Shown in pieces: positions 62,684-64,000 of a DNA stretch of 64,000 nt (its first letter is position 1; every line of letters starts with the position of its first letter). The stretch is taken from positions 124,001-188,000 of the forward strand of contig NZ_FWXU01000003.1 of the NCBI RefSeq assembly GCF_900176345.1, given 5' to 3'. The notes beneath the pieces were generated by a model. That model was not told the DNA's origin and did not search any database. It saw only the letters and a list, made by a program, of their open reading frames with translations. The stretch comes from Rhizobium sp. RU36D. Its GTDB lineage: Bacteria > Pseudomonadota > Alphaproteobacteria > Rhizobiales > Rhizobiaceae. A program made the position numbers and the translations under genes.

Positions 62684-63297
62684 CAATAGCCCGGCATCGG
62701 CGCCTGCGGGTTCTGGCGGAACCAGTCGATATCGCGCTGCGCCACCCCAAGCTGGAAATTGACGTCATCAATGTCACGACGCATCCGGCGGATTTCCCGA
62801 TCCAGCTGGTCGATCTCGTCGCGCAGCAAGCGACGGCGGTTCTCGTCCTGCGAGCCCTTCATCTCGTTATATTTCCGGTCGATCTCGGATTCCTTGAACG
62901 ACATGCTGGAGCGGATCGAATCGGCTTGCGAGCGCAGTTCGTAGCCACGGCGTCCGAGGCCATAGCCCTTCAGGAAGCCGGCCGATGTCTCCGGCGGGCA
63001 GACATTGTGATAGCTGTCGCCGGCCTCGCCATGGGTCAGACCGCTGAGCGGCGTGCAATAGCGCTTGAGGCCGGCCTGGTAGCCCTCATACCACTTGGTC
63101 TGGTCCGGCACGACCTTGATCCGGGCGCAGGATTTGACGTGGGAGGCAAAACGATCCTGCGGATTGTAGCCCGCGGCACCGTCGGTATCCCCGATCACAA
63201 GCCAATCCGCCGCGGCGCATTCTTCCTTAGACAAGGAGTTGCACGATGCCAGCGACAACAAAACGACCATCATGGTCAAAAGCGGAACGAAACGCAT
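62683..63297 (-). CDS. DUF2799-like lipoprotein
   Basis: A 204-residue lipoprotein: signal peptide with lipobox LLSLASC (Cys about residue 19), then the DUF2799 pattern KEECAAADWLVIGDTDGAAGY and YQAGLKRYCTP, and a C-terminal charged coiled coil (about 130-185). Role unknown; probably anchored on the periplasmic side of a membrane. GGGGGA precedes the ATG at 63297. It is translationally coupled to the next gene. Confidence 0.87.
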   Translation of the reverse strand: MRFVPLLTMMVVLLSLASCNSLSKEECAAADWLVIGDTDGAAGYNPQDRFASHVKSCARIKVVPDQTKWYEGYQAGLKRYCTPLSGLTHGEAGDSYHNVCPPETSAGFLKGYGLGRRGYELRSQADSIRSSMSFKESEIDRKYNEMKGSQDENRRRLLRDEIDQLDREIRRMRRDIDDVNFQLGVAQRDIDWFRQNPQAPMPGY

Positions 63298-63398
63298 GAA
63301 ATCCCCCAAAGATTTGCCAGTTCCTTATAGGCGCTTTTTTCGCCACAAGCCTAGGCGTCATCGCCCAATTCTGGAGGTTCCCCAGCTCAAATGAGCCA

Positions 63399-64000
63399 TT
63401 ATCGCGCCTCCACCAGATTGCCATCCGCCAGGGTGTCGCGCGGATGCAGGATCACAACATCGCCCTGCGACAGACCCGACAGCACTTCGGCCGTTTCGTC
63501 GTTCATATGGCCAATCTCCAGGGGAACCTGTCGCGCCCGGCCGTCCCTGAGCGTGAACAGGTTCCATTCCCGGCCATTGCGGAACAGCGCGGAGATCGGC
63601 ACCTGCAAGGCGTTCTCGCTCTGCCACAGGGTCATCCGGGCATAGACTCTGAAGCCATGGCCGAGACGTGGATCGCCCTCATCGAGATCCAGCACCAGAT
63701 TGACCCGCTGCTCCTCGATCCCAAGTGCCGAAACCTTGGTAAAGCCGGCCGGCTCGACCCGTCTCACCGTTGCCGGCAAGGCACGGTCGCCGCCCCAGTC
63801 GATAATCTCCGCCTTGGCGCCGGGCGCCAGTCTCACCGCGTCGGATGACAGGAGGTCGACCTGGACTTCCAGATCCCGGGGATCGCCGATCTCGGCAATC
63901 TTCGCTCCCACGGCGATCGGCTGCTCGCTCTTGGCGAAGACACTGAGAACGACGCCATCCACCGGCGCCGTCAGGTTGACGCAGCAGGTCCGGCGCATGT
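63399..64000 (-). CDS. RND efflux membrane fusion protein (HlyD family), N-terminus beyond window
   Basis: C-terminal 200 codons of a periplasmic adaptor that links an inner-membrane pump to an outer-membrane channel. The sequence starts inside the lipoyl / barrel-sandwich region (NLTAPVDGVVLSVFAKSEQPIAVGAKIAEIGD), then a beta-barrel domain and the membrane-proximal domain ending at TLADGNLVEAR. The frame is still open at the right edge, so the start, signal peptide and coiled-coil hairpin lie outside. The pump gene would be expected downstream or upstream beyond the window. Confidence 0.88.
   Translation of the reverse strand, partial: MRRTCCVNLTAPVDGVVLSVFAKSEQPIAVGAKIAEIGDPRDLEVQVDLLSSDAVRLAPGAKAEIIDWGGDRALPATVRRVEPAGFTKVSALGIEEQRVNLVLDLDEGDPRLGHGFRVYARMTLWQSENALQVPISALFRNGREWNLFTLRDGRARQVPLEIGHMNDETAEVLSGLSQGDVVILHPRDTLADGNLVEAR

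Noticed and set aside
1..64000. CRISPR arrays, tRNA genes, insertion sequences, prophage
   Set aside because: No regularly spaced direct repeats, no tRNA cloverleaf and no transposase, integrase or phage structural gene was recognised on either strand.

Overview
The window is GC-rich chromosomal DNA from an alphaproteobacterium, most likely a Rhizobiaceae member (Rhizobium / Agrobacterium / Sinorhizobium relatives). Grounds: a mraZ-rsmH-ftsL-ftsI division cluster next to an alphaproteobacterial-type RNase P RNA; betaine-lipid genes btaAB behind a Pho-box-like site; a pyrophosphate-type phosphofructokinase; an ArsR-methyltransferase regulator overlapping metF; chemoreceptors ending in NWEEF; and a rhizobial-style intergenic palindrome. 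No tRNA, CRISPR array, prophage or insertion sequence was seen.

Layout. 1-3.8 kb: start of the division cluster on the minus strand, a control region with four evenly spaced TGGGN repeats, and rnpB. 3.8-21.7 kb: housekeeping and envelope genes (FAD oxidoreductase, peptidoglycan hydrolases, DjlA-like co-chaperone, two EamA exporters, PPi-PFK, LysE exporter, GGDEF-EAL protein, btaAB, antiporter) plus a 25-residue membrane micro-protein. 21.8-23.8 kb: metF and its regulator with a perfect palindromic operator. 23.9-30.7 kb: two paralogous chemoreceptors and ettA. 31-40.8 kb: a hydrolase, a CaiB/TPP-enzyme pair, small enzymes (GFA, RidA, DUF442, DUF4432), a MarR regulator, an L,D-transpeptidase, an intergenic palindromic repeat and an orphan ParA.

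40.9-56.7 kb is the most accessory-looking part. On the minus strand nine genes run together: N-formylglutamate amidohydrolase-like enzyme, TRAP transporter (dctQ, dctM, dctP), glutamine-synthetase-like ligase, an XRE/PIN toxin-antitoxin pair, aldehyde dehydrogenase and iron alcohol dehydrogenase. This resembles a gamma-glutamylation route for an amine or amino alcohol, with the toxin-antitoxin pair lodged inside it. Divergently, an RpiR/MurR regulator leads an ABC importer followed by a DhaL-like protein and a PP2C-like phosphatase.

56.7-64 kb: metH, whose upstream operator matches the metF palindrome at 14 of 16 core positions, so the two methionine loci probably share one regulator; then an AGE-family sugar isomerase, two repeats, two secreted or lipoprotein genes, and the C-terminal part of an RND-type membrane fusion protein cut by the window end. 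Peptidoglycan enzymes are unusually frequent between 0 and 40 kb.
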